Source: W0P33-017 sp963640395 (GTDB lineage: Bacteria; Bacillota; Clostridia; Lachnospirales; Lachnospiraceae). Taken from it: a DNA stretch of 38,872 bases. A program made the position numbers and the translations under genes. Shown in pieces: positions 1-8,843 of this stretch. Below the pieces are notes generated by a model. The model saw only the letters and a program-made list of their open reading frames with translations. It ran no database searches and was not told the DNA's origin. Position 1 is the stretch's first letter; each line of letters starts with the position of its first letter. The stretch spans positions 1 through 38,872 of the forward strand of contig CAVHZH010000008.1 of assembly GCA_963640395.1 (NCBI GenBank). The letters are read 5' to 3'.

Positions 1-16
1 CAGCCTCCGTGATGCC

Positions 17-1807
17 TTAAATCATCCGAAAGAATTTTAATGCCTCCACAATCGCCTCTTCCTTCTCCTTCGGGCACTGCGGCTGCTTAACATCCTCCGA
101 CTTTGACTTATTATAATTCTCACGTTCAATGATGCCATGCTTTTGCTTCACCTGCGCAATATAAAGGCTCGACACCTTCATCCCATCGTTGTGCTCTGCC
201 ACATACTGCTTGATTTCCTCGTAAGTGGCCTTACTTTCCGCCGACGTGACATCCAATTCATCCATATCTACAGTCACATTCACATGATGCTTCGCTTCAT
301 GGAGTTTGGACAAAAGACACACCGTCTCTACATGCACTGTATTCCCGAACTGGTCTACCGGGCGGACGCGGCGCAGCTCGTATCCGCCATCGCACAGGAT
401 GCGCAGGTCACGTGCCAGCGTCGCTGAGTCGCAGCTCACGTAGACGATTCGCTCCGGCTGCATGCGAAGCATGGTGTCAAGGCAAGCGATGTCACAGCCC
501 TTGCGCGGCGGATCAACGACGATCACATCCGGATGCCGCATGTCGGCGGCTGTGCGCTGTGCTGTCGGCTCGGACGTCGGAGACTGTTCGCTGGATAAAC
601 ATATTTCGGCGGAATCTGATGCTGCTTTCTGCTCAGGCAGCGTGCCGCCATAAAACGCCGGCAGCACTTCCTCCGCTTTTCCAACAAAAAACTGTGCATT
701 CGTGATGCCATTGAGCGCCGCGTTGCGTCTGGCATCCTCGATCGCCTGCGGAATCACCTCCACACCGTAGACCTGACCCGCTTTTTTTGCGAGAAACAGC
801 GAAATCGTACCGATCCCGCAATACAGATCCCAGACGCTCTCCGTGCCGGTCAGACCGGCATAGTCGAGCGCCAGCGAATACAGCTTCTCTGTCTGCACCG
901 GATTGACCTGATAAAAGGATTGTGGTGAAATCTGGAAGCTGACCGTCTGACCGGTCTGTGTAAACCGGTCGTCACTGCAATCGCACAGATGGATGGCATC
1001 GGTAATATAAGGCTCTCCCCAGATACAGGTCGTCTCCCTGCCGAGAATGACATTCGTATTTTCACGGTTGCAGTTGATGGAGATACTCTTCATTCCGGGA
1101 ATCTGTGTCAGCCGCCGGATAAGTGCCTCCTGCTGCGGCAGGTGTTTTCCGTTAACCACCAGTGCAACCATGATCTCTTTCGACGTAAAACCATAACGGA
1201 TCAGCACATGGCGGACGAGTCCCTTTCCGGTCGTCTCATCATACGCCGGTACATGCTCCGACCGCATATAATCAAGCACCGCCTTTAGAATGATGCTGTT
1301 CTGTTCCACACCGAGCAGGCAATCCTCCACCGGAATGATGCTGTGCGTGCGCGCCGCATAAAATCCGGCTACCGGCTGTCCGTCCCGGTCAGTCCCGATC
1401 GGAAACTGCGCCTTGTTGCGATAGCGGTACGGCTCATCCATCCCGACGATCGGCTCCATGACCCGGTCAACAAAATCCGCCGCAAACCCACCCAGACGGA
1501 TGAGATTGCCGCGGACTTTATTTTGTTTAAATGACAACTGCGCCTCGTAGGACATTGCCTGAATCTGACAGCCGCCGCAGCGCCGGTTCTGCGAGCAGCG
1601 CGGCTCACAGCGGAGCTTGGACGGCTGGATCAGCTTCTCCAGTCTGGCATAGCCATATGTTTTTTTGAGCTTTGTGATGCGCGCGGTGATCACATCCCCG
1701 ATCACGGCATCCTTGACAAAAAAGGTTGCTCCTGCTGCCTTTCCGATGCCTTCACCGCCCACACCCATATCAGTGATCTCTAACTCGATGATGTCATTTT
1801 TCTGCAT
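17..1807 (-). CDS. rlmD: 23S rRNA (uracil-C5)-methyltransferase, RlmD/RumA type, with C-terminal extension
   Basis: Makes 5-methyluridine in 23S rRNA using SAM. The 596-residue protein has an N-terminal TRAM domain (about 1-59), iron-sulfur cluster cysteines (C71, C77, C80 and C163; C67 lies nearby), a Rossmann SAM site with DLYCGIGT near 327, the DPPRKG motif near 432 and the catalytic cysteine in YVSC near 459. TrmA-family enzymes are usually about 430-460 residues. The excess is a polar insert at about 388-424 and an 85-residue C-terminal extension (about 509-596) with KVSSLYIAQVKQKHGI. The start follows a weak GGGGA. It is the last gene of the mutS2 transcript, 17 bp after yhaM. The family is certain; the exact target uridine (RlmD or RlmCD type) is not. 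Confidence 0.9.
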   Translation of the reverse strand: MQKNDIIELEITDMGVGGEGIGKAAGATFFVKDAVIGDVITARITKLKKTYGYARLEKLIQPSKLRCEPRCSQNRRCGGCQIQAMSYEAQLSFKQNKVRGNLIRLGGFAADFVDRVMEPIVGMDEPYRYRNKAQFPIGTDRDGQPVAGFYAARTHSIIPVEDCLLGVEQNSIILKAVLDYMRSEHVPAYDETTGKGLVRHVLIRYGFTSKEIMVALVVNGKHLPQQEALIRRLTQIPGMKSISINCNRENTNVILGRETTCIWGEPYITDAIHLCDCSDDRFTQTGQTVSFQISPQSFYQVNPVQTEKLYSLALDYAGLTGTESVWDLYCGIGTISLFLAKKAGQVYGVEVIPQAIEDARRNAALNGITNAQFFVGKAEEVLPAFYGGTLPEQKAASDSAEICLSSEQSPTSEPTAQRTAADMRHPDVIVVDPPRKGCDIACLDTMLRMQPERIVYVSCDSATLARDLRILCDGGYELRRVRPVDQFGNTVHVETVCLLSKLHEAKHHVNVTVDMDELDVTSAESKATYEEIKQYVAEHNDGMKVSSLYIAQVKQKHGIIERENYNKSKSEDVKQPQCPKEKEEAIVEALKFFRMI

Positions 1808-1824
1808 ATATGCTTACTTCCCCG

Positions 1825-2772
1825 TTATATACTTGATCTGCGGATATTGGATTCAAACAGGCGGTTAAAGCCCTGCCAGTCCGTATTTCCCTCCGGCACC
1901 TTTGCAAACAGTTCCTTCATCGTCTCCATCTTCGCATCGAGATTGTCTGCAAAATTCAGCGCAACAGCCTCTGCCAAGGCGGGTTTTTTCGGTGAGCCGT
2001 ACTCCAGCTCGCCGTGATGTGCCAGTATGCAGTGCTTCAGCTCGTTCGCCAGCTTGCGGGGAAAACCATCGATCATGCGGATACGCATACCAACGATTTC
2101 CATACCCATCGCAATATGTCCGAGCAGTTGTCCCTCATCGGTATAATCATTTTCCGGAAATACAGATAATTCCTCCAATTTTCCAATGTCATGAAATAAG
2201 GCGGCACAGATGAGCAGATCGCGGTTTAAGATCGAATAGCGCTTTGCAAAATAATCACACAGCCGTGTCACGCCAAGCGTATGCTCTAACAGCCCGCCGA
2301 CAAATCCATGATGGACGCTCTTTGCTGCAGAATGAAATTTAAAGCGCTTTGCAAATGCCTCGTCCTCCAAAAACAATCCTGCTGCCAGTTTTTTTAAATA
2401 CGGATTGGTCAGGCTGTTTACATAATTCTGCAGTTCCGCATACATCGCATCGAGATCATATTCGCTGACCGGCAGATAATCCTTCGGGTCGTATTCACCC
2501 TCAGACGCCTTGCGCAGACGCTTGATATTTAACTGCAGCGTGCCCTGAAAGCTCGTGACATCTCCCATGACGCACACATAATCCATTGCATCACAATCCT
2601 CAATCCCCTGTGAGGACGGATCCCAGATCTTTGCGTCCAGTGTGCCCGTCTTGTCCTGTAAAACCAGCGACTCATACGGTTTTCCCGCCTTTGTCATCGC
2701 GCTCTGTTTCTGCTTGCATAAATAAATCTCATTGATGCGCTCTCCCTCGCGCAGCTCTCCGATATAGTACAT
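1825..2772 (-). CDS. yhaM: 3'-5' exoribonuclease YhaM (OB fold plus HD domain)
   Basis: This 315-residue protein has an N-terminal OB-fold nucleic-acid-binding domain (about 10-95) and an HD metal-dependent hydrolase domain from about 150. The HD domain shows HHGFVGGLLEHTL and CAALFHDIGKLEEL, the second carrying the HD doublet. Length and domain order match YhaM, a cytoplasmic RNA/DNA exonuclease of Firmicutes. The ATG follows AGAGGA at good spacing. It lies 29 bp after the HtrA-like gene and 17 bp before rlmD, consistent with cotranscription. Pairing with an RNA methyltransferase fits an RNA-metabolism tail of the operon. Confidence 0.88.
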   Translation of the reverse strand: MYYIGELREGERINEIYLCKQKQSAMTKAGKPYESLVLQDKTGTLDAKIWDPSSQGIEDCDAMDYVCVMGDVTSFQGTLQLNIKRLRKASEGEYDPKDYLPVSEYDLDAMYAELQNYVNSLTNPYLKKLAAGLFLEDEAFAKRFKFHSAAKSVHHGFVGGLLEHTLGVTRLCDYFAKRYSILNRDLLICAALFHDIGKLEELSVFPENDYTDEGQLLGHIAMGMEIVGMRIRMIDGFPRKLANELKHCILAHHGELEYGSPKKPALAEAVALNFADNLDAKMETMKELFAKVPEGNTDWQGFNRLFESNIRRSSI

Positions 2773-2801
2773 GTTTTTTTCCTCTTCTTTATATTTTTTG
2801 A

Positions 2802-4067
2802 CTACTCTAATACACCGACCCGCACATCACTCTCCAGCGGAATGTAGGTCTCCGCATCCTGACGCTCATAGGTGATATGGATCACGTCCTCCACCGACAA
2901 TGTGCGCACCAGCTTTTCATAGTCCTCTGCTGCCGCGATCGACACGCCGTTAATCTTTGTGATCACATCGCCGCTCTGGAAGCCTGCTGCCATCGCAGGC
3001 GAATCCAACGCGACCTCCCTCACGTAGACACCCTTCGGCATCTGGTAAGTCTCGGAGATCTCATCTGTGACCGTGCTGATACGCATACCCAGATAAGGCA
3101 CCGGCTTATCGTTCGATAACAGCTCGATCACGCCCTTCAGGTCAGAGATGGACACTGCTGTCAGCGTCGTCTGCTCCTTTTGCATGTTATAATCCTGCAA
3201 AATGAACCCGATGATCTCGCCCTCCGTGTTGATCAGCACGCCACCGGCATCGGAGCTGCCTACCATATCCGTTGTAAACACGGTATAGTTGCAGTCCATC
3301 GTGGAAATGCTGTTCCGGTTTGAAGTGATATTACCGGTCAGTATGGAATGAATCGTGCCGATCGGACTGCCGACCGCCAGCACCATCTGTCCCTGTGAAA
3401 CACCGATGGAAGTACCCAGCGTAGCAACCTCGATCTGATCGCGCGTATCATCTCCGATCTCCTCTGCATCAACGCGCAATACGGCAATCCCGGTATTTCC
3501 GTCATACTGCTGCAGCTCTGCCTTGACCGTCTGGTTATCCACAAAGGTCACGCGGATCGATGCTGCACCCTGAATCGTCTTTTTTTCCGTCAGGATCAGC
3601 AGATAGTCGCCGGTATCCGCGATAATGACACCGGAACCGATGCCTTTATTTTCATATGGCGTATTAAAAATATCCGTGTCATTTTTGACATTCGTGACCG
3701 AAACGATAAACTTATCCGCCTCGCGTCCCACCGCATACATTTTATTCTGCAATACCTGATATTCTGCCAGATCTAAGGTTGCCTGCTTTTCGATAATGAC
3801 CTTTTCCGGCTCACTTTTTTCCTCATCCTCCGTATCCGGCGCATCTTCCGCATCCGTCTGCTCCGGCTCCGTGAATGATATCTGTGTTTTCTCCTCCGGC
3901 GTAAAATACTGCGTGATACGCGGCTTGAGCAGCACAAAGGTGAGGCATCCGACCGCACCGAATATGACTGCTAACAGCACCGTTTCCAGCACGTGCTGTA
4001 CCAGCCGTTTCCGGTTCAATGGTTTCTCTTTTCGCGTTTCTCTGATAAACTGAAAATCATCTGCCAT
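2802..4067 (-). CDS. Membrane-anchored HtrA-like pseudoprotease with PDZ domain
   Basis: About 421 residues: a short cytoplasmic N-terminus, one membrane helix (about 28-48), an acidic low-complexity linker (about 60-95), a trypsin-like HtrA/S1C fold (about 120-310) and a C-terminal PDZ domain (about 320-410, with GDVITKINGVSI). The fold is clear from GSGVII, AVLRVDA and ISTMDCNYTVFTTDM, but the triad is gone. The TNNHVV region reads TEKKTI (His to Lys), TDLAVL reads TGIAVL (Asp to Gly), and GNSGG reads SDAGG (Ser to Ala). It is therefore probably inactive as a protease and may act as a binding or sensing protein. I chose the ATG at 4067 because GGAGG lies 9 nt upstream; this site is inside the end of the kinase gene, whose stop is 4 nt before the ATG. 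The close coupling suggests a shared envelope-stress role, which is inference. Confidence 0.85.
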   Translation of the reverse strand: MADDFQFIRETRKEKPLNRKRLVQHVLETVLLAVIFGAVGCLTFVLLKPRITQYFTPEEKTQISFTEPEQTDAEDAPDTEDEEKSEPEKVIIEKQATLDLAEYQVLQNKMYAVGREADKFIVSVTNVKNDTDIFNTPYENKGIGSGVIIADTGDYLLILTEKKTIQGAASIRVTFVDNQTVKAELQQYDGNTGIAVLRVDAEEIGDDTRDQIEVATLGTSIGVSQGQMVLAVGSPIGTIHSILTGNITSNRNSISTMDCNYTVFTTDMVGSSDAGGVLINTEGEIIGFILQDYNMQKEQTTLTAVSISDLKGVIELLSNDKPVPYLGMRISTVTDEISETYQMPKGVYVREVALDSPAMAAGFQSGDVITKINGVSIAAAEDYEKLVRTLSVEDVIHITYERQDAETYIPLESDVRVGVLE

Positions 4068-4071
4068 AAAA

Positions 4072-5493
4072 TCACTCCTCCGCATCTTCTACAAACGGCA
4101 GTGTGAAAATAAATTCCGTGCCGACACCCTCTGTGCTGATCACATTGATATTTTCGCCGTGTGCCTGAATGATCTCTTTTACGATCGCCAGCCCGATACC
4201 CGTACCCTTTTTGTCCTTTCCACGCGACAGATCCGTCTTATAAAAACGCTCCCAGATCTTGCTCTGCGCATCCTTTGGAATGCCGATGCCGCTGTCCTTG
4301 ACTGATACGAATACCTTTTCATTTTTTATATGTGTCTCTATCGTGATCACCGAATCGTCATAACTGAATTTGACCGCGTTGTCTGTCAGGTTATAAACGA
4401 TCTGCTGGATTTTTGACCGGTCCGCATGCACGAGCAGCTCATCGCCGGTCAGCAGCAGATCCAGCACAATGTGCTTTGCACCGCAGACTCCCTCAAACGT
4501 AGCCGCAGTCTGCCGGATCACCTCGTTGATATCAAAATCGCTTTTATCCAAAATCGTCTTGCCATGCCCGCCGTATTGATTCAGTTCGATCAAGCCGCTC
4601 GTGAGCTTGGTCAGGCGGTCGGTCTCCGTGATAATAATATTCAGATATTTATCCTGCATCTCTACCGGTATCGTACCGTCTAACATTGCCTCGACGTAGC
4701 CCTTGATCGATGTAAGCGGCGAGCGAAAATCATGCGAGATATTCGATACAAATTTGCGCTGATCCTCCTCGAGCGTATTCAGCTCGTTCGCCATATAATT
4801 GAAGGATGCCGCCAGAAATCCCAGCTCATCTTCAGCCCCGATCTCCATCGCAGACTGGAAATTGCCCTCCATATATTGATGCGCCACACGGTTCATCAGA
4901 TAGATCCTCCGGTAGGTGTTCCACAAATAGACTACCGTAAACGCAATACCGACGATCAGCAGTGTGATCAGCGTCACATACGACAGATTCAAAAAATGAT
5001 CCGCGTCGCGGTAAATCTGCTCGATCTGCTTGTGGATCATGACGTAGCCGCGCACCTGATAGTCAACGGTGATCGGTGCAAAAACCGTGAGCATCTGTTG
5101 GTCAAAGCAGCCATAAAAGGTACCCATTGTATAGTAGCTCGTGCCGAAATCGGAAATCCGGAAATTTTTGATCTCACACGCTTTTTCGTCCGTCTCCTCA
5201 TCCATGCCGATCAGCACGATCCCTTTCCGGTCAACAACCCAGATCTCACTGTCCGTATACTCGGACAGCACCTGTAGCTGCGTTTCGAGCTGCTCCAGCG
5301 TCAGACGATTTTTGTAATAGTCCAGCGCATAATTGCCGGTGATCGCCAGCGCCTCCTTGTACAGACTCGTCGCCTCGACGCTCTGCGCCTTTTGCTGGAA
5401 CATCCACTCGGCAAATGTTGCCACGATCAGAAAACCGACGACTGCATAGAGCAGGATCCCATTGAGCAGCCTGATTCCCAGATTTTTTTTCAT
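4072..5493 (-). CDS. Two-component sensor histidine kinase
   Basis: A membrane kinase of about 473 residues. It has TM1 at about 8-28, an extracytoplasmic sensor region at about 30-165, TM2 at about 168-192, a HAMP domain at about 193-245, an H-box with phospho-acceptor His254 (SNISHDFRSPLTSIKG), an N-box (NLTDNAVKF), a G1 box (DSGIGIPKD) and a G2 box (GTGIGLAIVKEI). The organisation is that of PhoR/ResE-type HisKA kinases. The gene begins just after the response-regulator stop. The ATG at 5493 is preferred over an in-frame TTG at 5499 because AAAGGA lies about 6 nt upstream. The signal sensed is unknown; the sensor region resembles an extracytoplasmic PAS/Cache-like fold, but I cannot assign a ligand. 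Confidence 0.92.
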   Translation of the reverse strand: MKKNLGIRLLNGILLYAVVGFLIVATFAEWMFQQKAQSVEATSLYKEALAITGNYALDYYKNRLTLEQLETQLQVLSEYTDSEIWVVDRKGIVLIGMDEETDEKACEIKNFRISDFGTSYYTMGTFYGCFDQQMLTVFAPITVDYQVRGYVMIHKQIEQIYRDADHFLNLSYVTLITLLIVGIAFTVVYLWNTYRRIYLMNRVAHQYMEGNFQSAMEIGAEDELGFLAASFNYMANELNTLEEDQRKFVSNISHDFRSPLTSIKGYVEAMLDGTIPVEMQDKYLNIIITETDRLTKLTSGLIELNQYGGHGKTILDKSDFDINEVIRQTAATFEGVCGAKHIVLDLLLTGDELLVHADRSKIQQIVYNLTDNAVKFSYDDSVITIETHIKNEKVFVSVKDSGIGIPKDAQSKIWERFYKTDLSRGKDKKGTGIGLAIVKEIIQAHGENINVISTEGVGTEFIFTLPFVEDAEE

Positions 5494-5495
5494 AG

Positions 5496-6200
5496 TCAAT
5501 CCTTTACCTCAAACTTATAGCCAATGCCCCATACCGTCGTGATGCCCCAGCCGACATGATCCTTGATCTTCTCGCGCAGCCGCTTGACATGCACATCGAC
5601 CGTCCGCGTGTCGCCGATATATTCATAGCCCCAGATATTATCTAAAAGCTGCTCTCTCGTAAATACCTGATTGGGCGACGATGCCAGAAAATATAACAAT
5701 TCCAGCTCTTTCGGCGGCATATCGATGTTCTCGCCCATATAGACAACGGAATAATTGGACAGATTGACCTCCAGATCCGCATATGTTACCATCTTGATCG
5801 CTGCGGTTGCGGGTGTCTCCGGCTTGACCGCCTGATAACGGCGCAGCACCGCCTTGACACGCGCTACCATCTCCTTCGAGTCAAACGGCTTCATAATATA
5901 ATCATCCGCGCCCAGCTCCAGACCGAGCACCTTATCAAACACCTCGCCCTTTGCAGACAGCATAATGATCGGTATATTATCCTTTGCACGGATCTCACGG
6001 CACACCTGATAGCCGTCAATGCCGGGCAGCATCAGATCCAGCAGGATCAGATTTGGATTGTAGGTCTGATATGCCTGCAATGCCTCCTCGCCGTCATTTA
6101 CGATCTTTGTGTCAAAACACTCCTTCGCCAGATAGAGTGAGATCAGCTCCGCAATGTTGTTATCATCATCCACGATCAGAATTTTTTGTTTTGCCACCAT
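5496..6200 (-). CDS. OmpR/PhoB-family response regulator
   Basis: The 234-residue protein has an N-terminal receiver domain (about 5-120) with acidic pocket DDD at 11-13, phospho-acceptor Asp55 in LILLDLMLPGIDGYQ, and the conserved lysine in YIMKPFDSKEM. A C-terminal winged-helix DNA-binding domain (about 130-232) ends in DTRTVDVHVKRLREKI. The start follows GGGAGG. It sits 13 bp after mutS2 and runs directly into its kinase, so the three are probably on one mRNA. Target genes cannot be read from the sequence. Confidence 0.94.
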   Translation of the reverse strand: MVAKQKILIVDDDNNIAELISLYLAKECFDTKIVNDGEEALQAYQTYNPNLILLDLMLPGIDGYQVCREIRAKDNIPIIMLSAKGEVFDKVLGLELGADDYIMKPFDSKEMVARVKAVLRRYQAVKPETPATAAIKMVTYADLEVNLSNYSVVYMGENIDMPPKELELLYFLASSPNQVFTREQLLDNIWGYEYIGDTRTVDVHVKRLREKIKDHVGWGITTVWGIGYKFEVKD

Positions 6201-6213
6201 AATTACCTCCCGC

Positions 6214-8604
6214 CTATTTGAACTCCGCGATTGTCACACCGGCATCGCCCTCTCCAAACTCCGCCAGATGATAGTTGTCAATATAGCTCAACCGCTTCAG
6301 ATGCGAATGCACGGCGTTGCGCAGTGCTCCGGTGCCTTTTCCGTGTACAATGCGCACAGAGGGCATATGTGCGAGCAGCGCATCGTCGAGGTATTTATCC
6401 AGCTTTGCGATCGCCTCGTCCACAGTAAGCCCGATCAGCATGACCTCGGTAGATACAGATGCCGATTTTGACATTTTTATGCTGCCCGATCCGGTCTTTT
6501 CATAGCGCTTTTTCGCTGCCTTTACGTCTGCATTTTCATCGATCAGCACCAGATCATTCACATTGACCTGCGAACGTAAGATACCCATCTGCACAAACAG
6601 GTTGCCCTTCGCATCCGGCAGTGTATGCACCGTTCCGGTCAGATTCATGCTCAGCACCTTCACTTTATCGCCGATGCGCAGCTTCTTCGGTGCCTGATGG
6701 TTGACCTGCTTTGCCTGCTTTTTCTTGTTCGCCGCCTTGTCCTGATGCTTTCCGATCTGCTCACGCAACGCACTCCTCTCGCGCTCCATATCTTTCATGG
6801 ACGGCGCTGCGGCACCGTATTTCTGGAAATTGCGGATCGTTGCATCCGCGAGATCCTTTGCCTCTTTTAGGATCGCCGCTGCCTGCTCATTCGCCTCACG
6901 AATAATTTTATCCCTGTTTTCGTCCAGCCGCTCCTGCTTGCGCGATAGCTGCTGGTTCAGATTCTTATTCTTTGCCTTATACTGCTCGATCTCCGCGCGC
7001 TCCTTTTCGATCGTGACACGGCTGCTCTCGAGATCTGCGATCAGATCCTCAAAATTCTGCTGCTCCGATGTGATACGAATCTTCGCGTCATCAATCAGAT
7101 AGGCAGGCAGTCCCAGTTTTCCGGAAATCGCAAATGCATTACTCTTGCCCGGAATACCGATCAGTAGGCGGTAGGTAGGGCTGAGTGTCTCGACATCAAA
7201 CTCACAGCAGGCATTTTCGACCCCTGCCGTACTAAGTGCATAGACCTTGATCTCGCTGTAATGCGTGGTCGCCATCGTATGCACGCCCCGCTTATGCAGA
7301 TCGTCCAGAATCGCGATCGCCAGCGCTGCCCCCTCTGTCGGGTCGGTTCCGGCACACAGCTCATCAAATAAAACAAGACAATGCTCATCGACATGCTCCA
7401 AGATGCGGATGATGTTCGTCATATGGGATGAAAATGTGGATAAGTTCTGTTCAATGCTCTGTTCATCACCGATATCTGCAAACACATCCCGGAAAATCGC
7501 AAGCTCCGAGCGGTCATTTGCCGGAATATGAAGTCCCGCCTGTCCCATCAGCGTCAACAGTCCGACGGTCTTTAGCGACACGGTTTTTCCTCCGGTATTC
7601 GGTCCGGTCACGATCAACAGGTCAAAATCCTCCCCTAACCGGATATCGATCGGCACGACTCGTTTCTGGTCGAGCAGCGGATGTCTGCCCCGTCTGATAT
7701 TGATCCGTCCCTCGGTGTTAAACAGCGGCGCGACACCGTTATAATCCTTTGCCAGCTCTGCCTTTGCAAAAATAAAATCCAGCTCGACGAGCACGCGGTA
7801 ATCAGACTCCAGCGTCACTGTATACTCTGCGGTCTGATTGGACAGCTCCGCAAGGATCGCCTCGATCTCCTCCTGTTCCTCGATCAGCAATGTCTTTAGC
7901 TCATTATTCAGATTCACTACAGATAATGGCTCGATAAACAGGGTAGATCCGGTCGATGACTGGTCATGCACCATGCCGGGGATCTGCGACTTATACTCCG
8001 CCTTTACGGGCAGGCAGTAACGGTCGCCGCGCATCGTAACGACGGCATCCTGTAAACAACTCCGCGTGCTCTCCTGTGCCATCAGCCTGTTGAGCTGTGC
8101 ATGCACGCGGTCATTCATCCCGCGAATGCTTTTGCGGATACTGCGCAGCTTCACACTCGCGTCATCCGCGATCTCGTCTTCGGAAATGATGCATCTTCGA
8201 ATCTCATCCTGCAAAGAATTTAATGGCTCCAATGCTGTAAACATCGCATCCAGACTATCTCTGGGCGCTTCCTCGGATTTGCCGCGCGCAAAATTCTTCA
8301 TGCGCTTTGCCGTTTCGAGCAGCGAGCAGATCCGCAGCAGCTCGATCGCGGAGAGCGATGCCCCCAGACGCAGACGTTGCAGGGAACCGTTGACATCCGT
8401 GATACCGGACAGCGAAATGCTGCCGTTTTTCAGGATGCGGCTGAGCGCGTCCTTTGTAAATTTCTGTGCTTCCTCGATCTGCGCCCGGTCAGTCATCGGA
8501 GTCAGCTCGCGGCAGCGTCTTTTTGCCTCTTTTGAATAAGCATGTGCTTCTAATTTTTCGATTATTTTGTTATATTCCAGTGTTTTATATACTTTTTCAT
8601 TCAT
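6214..8604 (-). CDS. mutS2: MutS2 family ATPase/endonuclease (collided-ribosome rescue or recombination control)
   Basis: About 796 residues: MutS-type core and clamp helices (about 1-300), an ATPase with Walker A TGPNTGGKT (near 335), Walker B LVLFDELCAGTDPTEG, a long coiled coil (about 515-620), a KOW-like segment (near 640-690) and a C-terminal Smr nuclease domain with IVHGKGTGALR. MutS2 proteins suppress recombination and, in Bacillus, act on stalled or collided ribosomes; that is family knowledge. The ATG at 8604 is preferred over an in-frame TTG at 8610. No Shine-Dalgarno is visible, and an extended -10 lies only 7 nt upstream. It heads the operon with the two-component genes, 13 bp away. 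Confidence 0.94.
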   Translation of the reverse strand: MNEKVYKTLEYNKIIEKLEAHAYSKEAKRRCRELTPMTDRAQIEEAQKFTKDALSRILKNGSISLSGITDVNGSLQRLRLGASLSAIELLRICSLLETAKRMKNFARGKSEEAPRDSLDAMFTALEPLNSLQDEIRRCIISEDEIADDASVKLRSIRKSIRGMNDRVHAQLNRLMAQESTRSCLQDAVVTMRGDRYCLPVKAEYKSQIPGMVHDQSSTGSTLFIEPLSVVNLNNELKTLLIEEQEEIEAILAELSNQTAEYTVTLESDYRVLVELDFIFAKAELAKDYNGVAPLFNTEGRINIRRGRHPLLDQKRVVPIDIRLGEDFDLLIVTGPNTGGKTVSLKTVGLLTLMGQAGLHIPANDRSELAIFRDVFADIGDEQSIEQNLSTFSSHMTNIIRILEHVDEHCLVLFDELCAGTDPTEGAALAIAILDDLHKRGVHTMATTHYSEIKVYALSTAGVENACCEFDVETLSPTYRLLIGIPGKSNAFAISGKLGLPAYLIDDAKIRITSEQQNFEDLIADLESSRVTIEKERAEIEQYKAKNKNLNQQLSRKQERLDENRDKIIREANEQAAAILKEAKDLADATIRNFQKYGAAAPSMKDMERERSALREQIGKHQDKAANKKKQAKQVNHQAPKKLRIGDKVKVLSMNLTGTVHTLPDAKGNLFVQMGILRSQVNVNDLVLIDENADVKAAKKRYEKTGSGSIKMSKSASVSTEVMLIGLTVDEAIAKLDKYLDDALLAHMPSVRIVHGKGTGALRNAVHSHLKRLSYIDNYHLAEFGEGDAGVTIAEFK

Positions 8605-8611
8605 AGTCAAT

Positions 8612-8620
8612 AGTATATCA
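8612..8620 (-). promoter_or_regulatory. Extended -10 promoter of mutS2, possibly giving a leaderless mRNA
   Basis: On the minus strand the -10 is TATACT (8612-8617) preceded by TGA (8618-8620), an extended -10. No good -35 is seen. Normal spacing puts the start of transcription at about 8605, one base before the mutS2 ATG at 8604, and there is no ribosome-binding site in the gap. Confidence 0.5.
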
Positions 8621-8641
8621 TATTATCCTATTTTTGGCATT

Positions 8642-8785
8642 AAAAAAGAATCCTGTTTTGCAGGATTCTCCGCCTACGGCGGGTCGCTTTAGCGACATAC
8701 TTCTTATCCGCCGCAGTGCGATCCTTCCCGGAGGGCTTTTTTATGTAATGGGAAATTCATCGGAATTTCCTATTACATAAAAAAA
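8642..8785 (-). repeat. Structured intergenic repeat, copy 1 (downstream of rplQ)
   Basis: About 140 bp closely related to 38601-38733. In plus orientation it holds hairpin GAATCCTG/CAGGATTC (8648-8655/8661-8668), hairpin CCGCC/GGCGG (8670-8674/8678-8682), hairpin GTCGC/GCGAC (8683-8687/8692-8696), a conserved CCGCCGCA-TGCGATCCT block (8709-8725) and a long AT-rich inverted repeat (8737-8758/8763-8784). Read on the minus strand, the first hairpin is followed by a T-run and could itself terminate transcription. Its ATCC can pair instead with the upstream GGAT, which would give an alternative fold. Both copies lie directly after the T-run of a minus-strand terminator. Origin is unknown; a mobile palindromic repeat or a cis-acting RNA are both possible. 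Confidence 0.75.
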
Positions 8786-8812
8786 GTCCGGAACACAATC
8801 TATGTCCCGGAC
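8779..8812 (-). terminator. Rho-independent terminator of the S10-spc-alpha cluster
   Basis: On the minus strand, stem GTCCGG (complement of 8807-8812) pairs with CCGGAC (complement of 8786-8791), with an extra ACA/TGT pairing inside, followed by seven T (8779-8785). It begins about 30 nt after the rplQ stop. Confidence 0.88.
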
Positions 8813-8843
8813 ATCCTAATAGTTGATATACGATCTGATTCGA

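Noticed and set aside
5494..5499. TTG start two codons upstream for the kinase (and the same pattern before mutS2)
   Set aside because: The downstream ATG has better spacing from the ribosome-binding site in the kinase gene. The TTGACTATG string occurs in both places by chance or as a shared habit.
8066..8539. A 157-codon plus-strand frame
   Set aside because: Antisense shadow of mutS2 with no recognisable domain.
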